The notes beneath the pieces are model-generated. The model saw only the letters and a program-made list of their open reading frames with translations, was not told the origin of the DNA and made no database searches. From CAZVED01 sp964626205 (lineage in GTDB: Bacteria; Patescibacteriota; Patescibacteriia; SG8-24), in NCBI GenBank assembly GCA_964626205.1, contig CAZVED010000004.1, positions 37,678 to 101,677 of the forward strand: 64,000 bases of DNA, written 5' to 3'. Both the position numbers and the translations under genes were made by a program. This document shows, piece after piece, positions 62,749 to 64,000 of this stretch; position 1 is the stretch's first letter; every line of letters starts with the position of its first letter.

Positions 62749-63498
62749 TCAGAGCGCCTGGAATGCTCCGTCCGGCAGGACCTCGAACGCTGTCGGACGT
62801 TCTTCTGGCTGGACGATGACGCGTCGCGAGACGGTCATTTCCTTGCTGTGCTTCTTGGAGCCGGTGATGGTGATGGTATTCACTCCCTCCCGTAAGTCGA
62901 GTGAGTCACGGAAGTTCCCGTTGCTATCGATGGGGACACGCTTACCGTTGATGTCGAGGGTCACCTCCCGCTCCGTTCGTCCCTCGATGGAAAGGGAGCG
63001 TTGCGTGGTGACGTAGCCATCTGGCGGAGTAGCAAGGGTAATGGATGGCGGAGCGACGATGCGTTTGAGCGAACCGGCGAAATAGACGGCGACCGCGAGG
63101 GCTGCTCCTGCGAGCAAGGTCATGCGGATCATGCGGGGCATGTCGATGGTACTGGACGCGGGAACGGCGGTCTTCGGGTGGCGGTTGATGCGTTGCTTTT
63201 CCAGGTGTCCGCTGAACCGGCGACGTTCGTTCTGGTGCGCAGCGAACGCGCGATTGGGGTCGAGGCCGAGGTAGGTGCAGTAGGCCTTGAACCAGATGCG
63301 TCCGTAGACGTCGTCCGGGACGCGACCATGGTCGCCTTCCTCGAGCGCGGAGAGGTACCACAGCGGGATCTTCGTCTTGATTGCCGCAGACGAAAGGCTC
63401 AGCCGCCGTTCATTGCGAACGCGGGCCAACACCTCTCCGACCGTTTCCGCGGCTTCGCGTTCGGCCGTCGTTGTTCGTCGTGCGGTCTCGTTGCTCAT
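62749..63498 (-). CDS. RodZ-like protein: HTH, TM helix, Ig-like periplasmic domain
   Basis: 249 residues. The N-terminal HTH_25-type domain (about 18-85: TVGEVLARVRNERRLSLSSA, PLWYLSALEEGDHGRVPDDV, YGRIWFKAYCTYLGLDP) is that of RodZ, which links MreB to the membrane. A basic juxtamembrane segment, one TM helix (about 126-144), and an extracellular beta domain follow (SITLATPPDGYVTTQRSLSI, VTLDINGKRVPIDSNGNFRD, LREGVNTITITG), resembling Ig/glucodextranase-type folds common in CPR RodZ-like proteins. Its ATG overlaps the ftsK stop by 4 bp, so the two are coupled; a role in cell shape or division is likely. Confidence 0.8.
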   Translation of the reverse strand: MSNETARRTTTAEREAAETVGEVLARVRNERRLSLSSAAIKTKIPLWYLSALEEGDHGRVPDDVYGRIWFKAYCTYLGLDPNRAFAAHQNERRRFSGHLEKQRINRHPKTAVPASSTIDMPRMIRMTLLAGAALAVAVYFAGSLKRIVAPPSITLATPPDGYVTTQRSLSIEGRTEREVTLDINGKRVPIDSNGNFRDSLDLREGVNTITITGSKKHSKEMTVSRRVIVQPEERPTAFEVLPDGAFQAL

Positions 63499-64000
63499 AC
63501 GGACTCGTCAGGATCGTTGAAGTGATAGCCGTCCGCATCACGCACCGCGTCGACGAGGATAGGACGAGGCTTGGCCCCGTCGCCTGGACCAATGATACCG
63601 TTTTCTTCGAGCAGGTCCAAGAGGCGAGCGGCGCGGGCGTAGCCGACCTTCAGACGGCGCTGGAGGTACGATGCCGACGCCTTGCCGGCCTGGACGACAA
63701 TCTGACGGGCTTCATCGTAGAGGTCATCTTCATCGCTGCCATCGACACCATCGACGCCGCCGCGCTTGGCCTTTTCCGTGATGCCATCCTCATAGGCGAC
63801 CGGTTCATCGAGCTGGGAGACGAGGAAGTCGACAATCTTGCGGATGTCGCCGTCGCTGATGTAGCAGCCTTGGATGCGCTTCGGCTTGGAAAGGTCGGAA
63901 GAGACGAAGAGGGAGTCGCCGCGTCCGACGAGGCGTTCGGCGCCCGGGGTATCGAGAATAGTGCGGGAGTCCGTGGAAGAGGCAACCGAGAACGCCACGC
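63495..64000 (-). CDS. ftsK: DNA translocase FtsK, C-terminal part (cut by window edge)
   Basis: The last 167 residues of FtsK; the gene continues beyond the right edge. Visible are the end of the RecA-like motor (AFSVASSTDSRTILDTPGAE, RLVGRGDSLFVSSDLSKPKR, IQGCYISDGDIRKIVDFL), an acidic linker, and the winged-helix gamma domain (DLYDEARQIVVQAGKASASY, LQRRLKVGYARAARLLDLLE, ENGIIGPGDGAKPRPILV) that reads KOPS-type polarity sequences. FtsK pumps chromosome ends apart at the septum. Confidence 0.95.
   Translation of the reverse strand, partial: VAFSVASSTDSRTILDTPGAERLVGRGDSLFVSSDLSKPKRIQGCYISDGDIRKIVDFLVSQLDEPVAYEDGITEKAKRGGVDGVDGSDEDDLYDEARQIVVQAGKASASYLQRRLKVGYARAARLLDLLEENGIIGPGDGAKPRPILVDAVRDADGYHFNDPDESV

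Noticed and set aside
1..64000. Recoded UGA (Gly) as in some CPR lineages
   Set aside because: TGA is the natural stop of dnaA, the GNAT gene, the 19602 gene and the 38410 gene, each followed by non-coding signals.

Overview
The window looks like the origin-proximal part of a Patescibacteria (CPR) chromosome with fairly high GC, possibly an Uhrbacteria-like lineage; the lineage is a low-confidence inference. The reasons are compact housekeeping genes with lineage-style variants, very large secreted fibronectin/beta-repeat proteins, an O-antigen-ligase/TPR fusion, a tail-fibre (S74) giant protein, and standard stop codon usage (TGA terminates dnaA and other genes, so it is not recoded). Two runs of 100 N are assembly gaps; each breaks one real gene into two apparent ones.

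Layout. 0-5.5 kb holds trigger factor (cut by the left edge), a DUF167 protein, and the leftward yidD-rnpA-rpmH cluster divergent from dnaA-dnaN: the classic oriC neighbourhood, with a likely origin between dnaA and dnaN. 5.5-14.6 kb holds a class A penicillin-binding protein, a ROK sugar kinase, tRNA-Cys, polA-holA, rpsT and rmuC. Two leftward tRNAs (Ala-CGC, Arg-CCU) follow, then an AT-rich non-coding stretch of about 0.9 kb with five parS-like palindromes. No parA or parB lies in the window.

15.8-38.4 kb is a rightward surface-protein island. It holds two small secreted proteins with a shared C-terminal beta domain, a membrane-anchored DUF916-like protein, an 8-FN3 membrane protein and a giant protein of about 4,480 residues ending in an S74 intramolecular-chaperone domain. 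38.5-41.2 kb is an O-antigen ligase/TPR protein. 41.2-49 kb returns to housekeeping: tRNA-Ala(GGC), a GNAT protein, ychF, a Trm11-like methylase, rpsF-ssb-rpsR, epmA-efp and recA. 49.4-62.7 kb is a second giant surface protein, interrupted by an N gap. It has six glycine-rich beta modules, 17 FN3 units, a Pro/Glu linker and the same C-terminal membrane module as the 19.6 kb gene. The right end carries a RodZ-like protein and the 3' end of ftsK, both leftward.

How it fits together. The replication and repair genes (dnaA, dnaN, polA, holA, ssb, recA, rmuC), the origin and the putative parS cluster form the chromosome-maintenance part. The surface genes look co-regulated: the first gene of the island and the 49.4 kb giant share an almost identical promoter core. 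The small WxL-like proteins beside a DUF916-like anchor suggest a non-covalent cell-surface display system. EpmA next to EF-P fits the need to translate the Pro-rich surface proteins.
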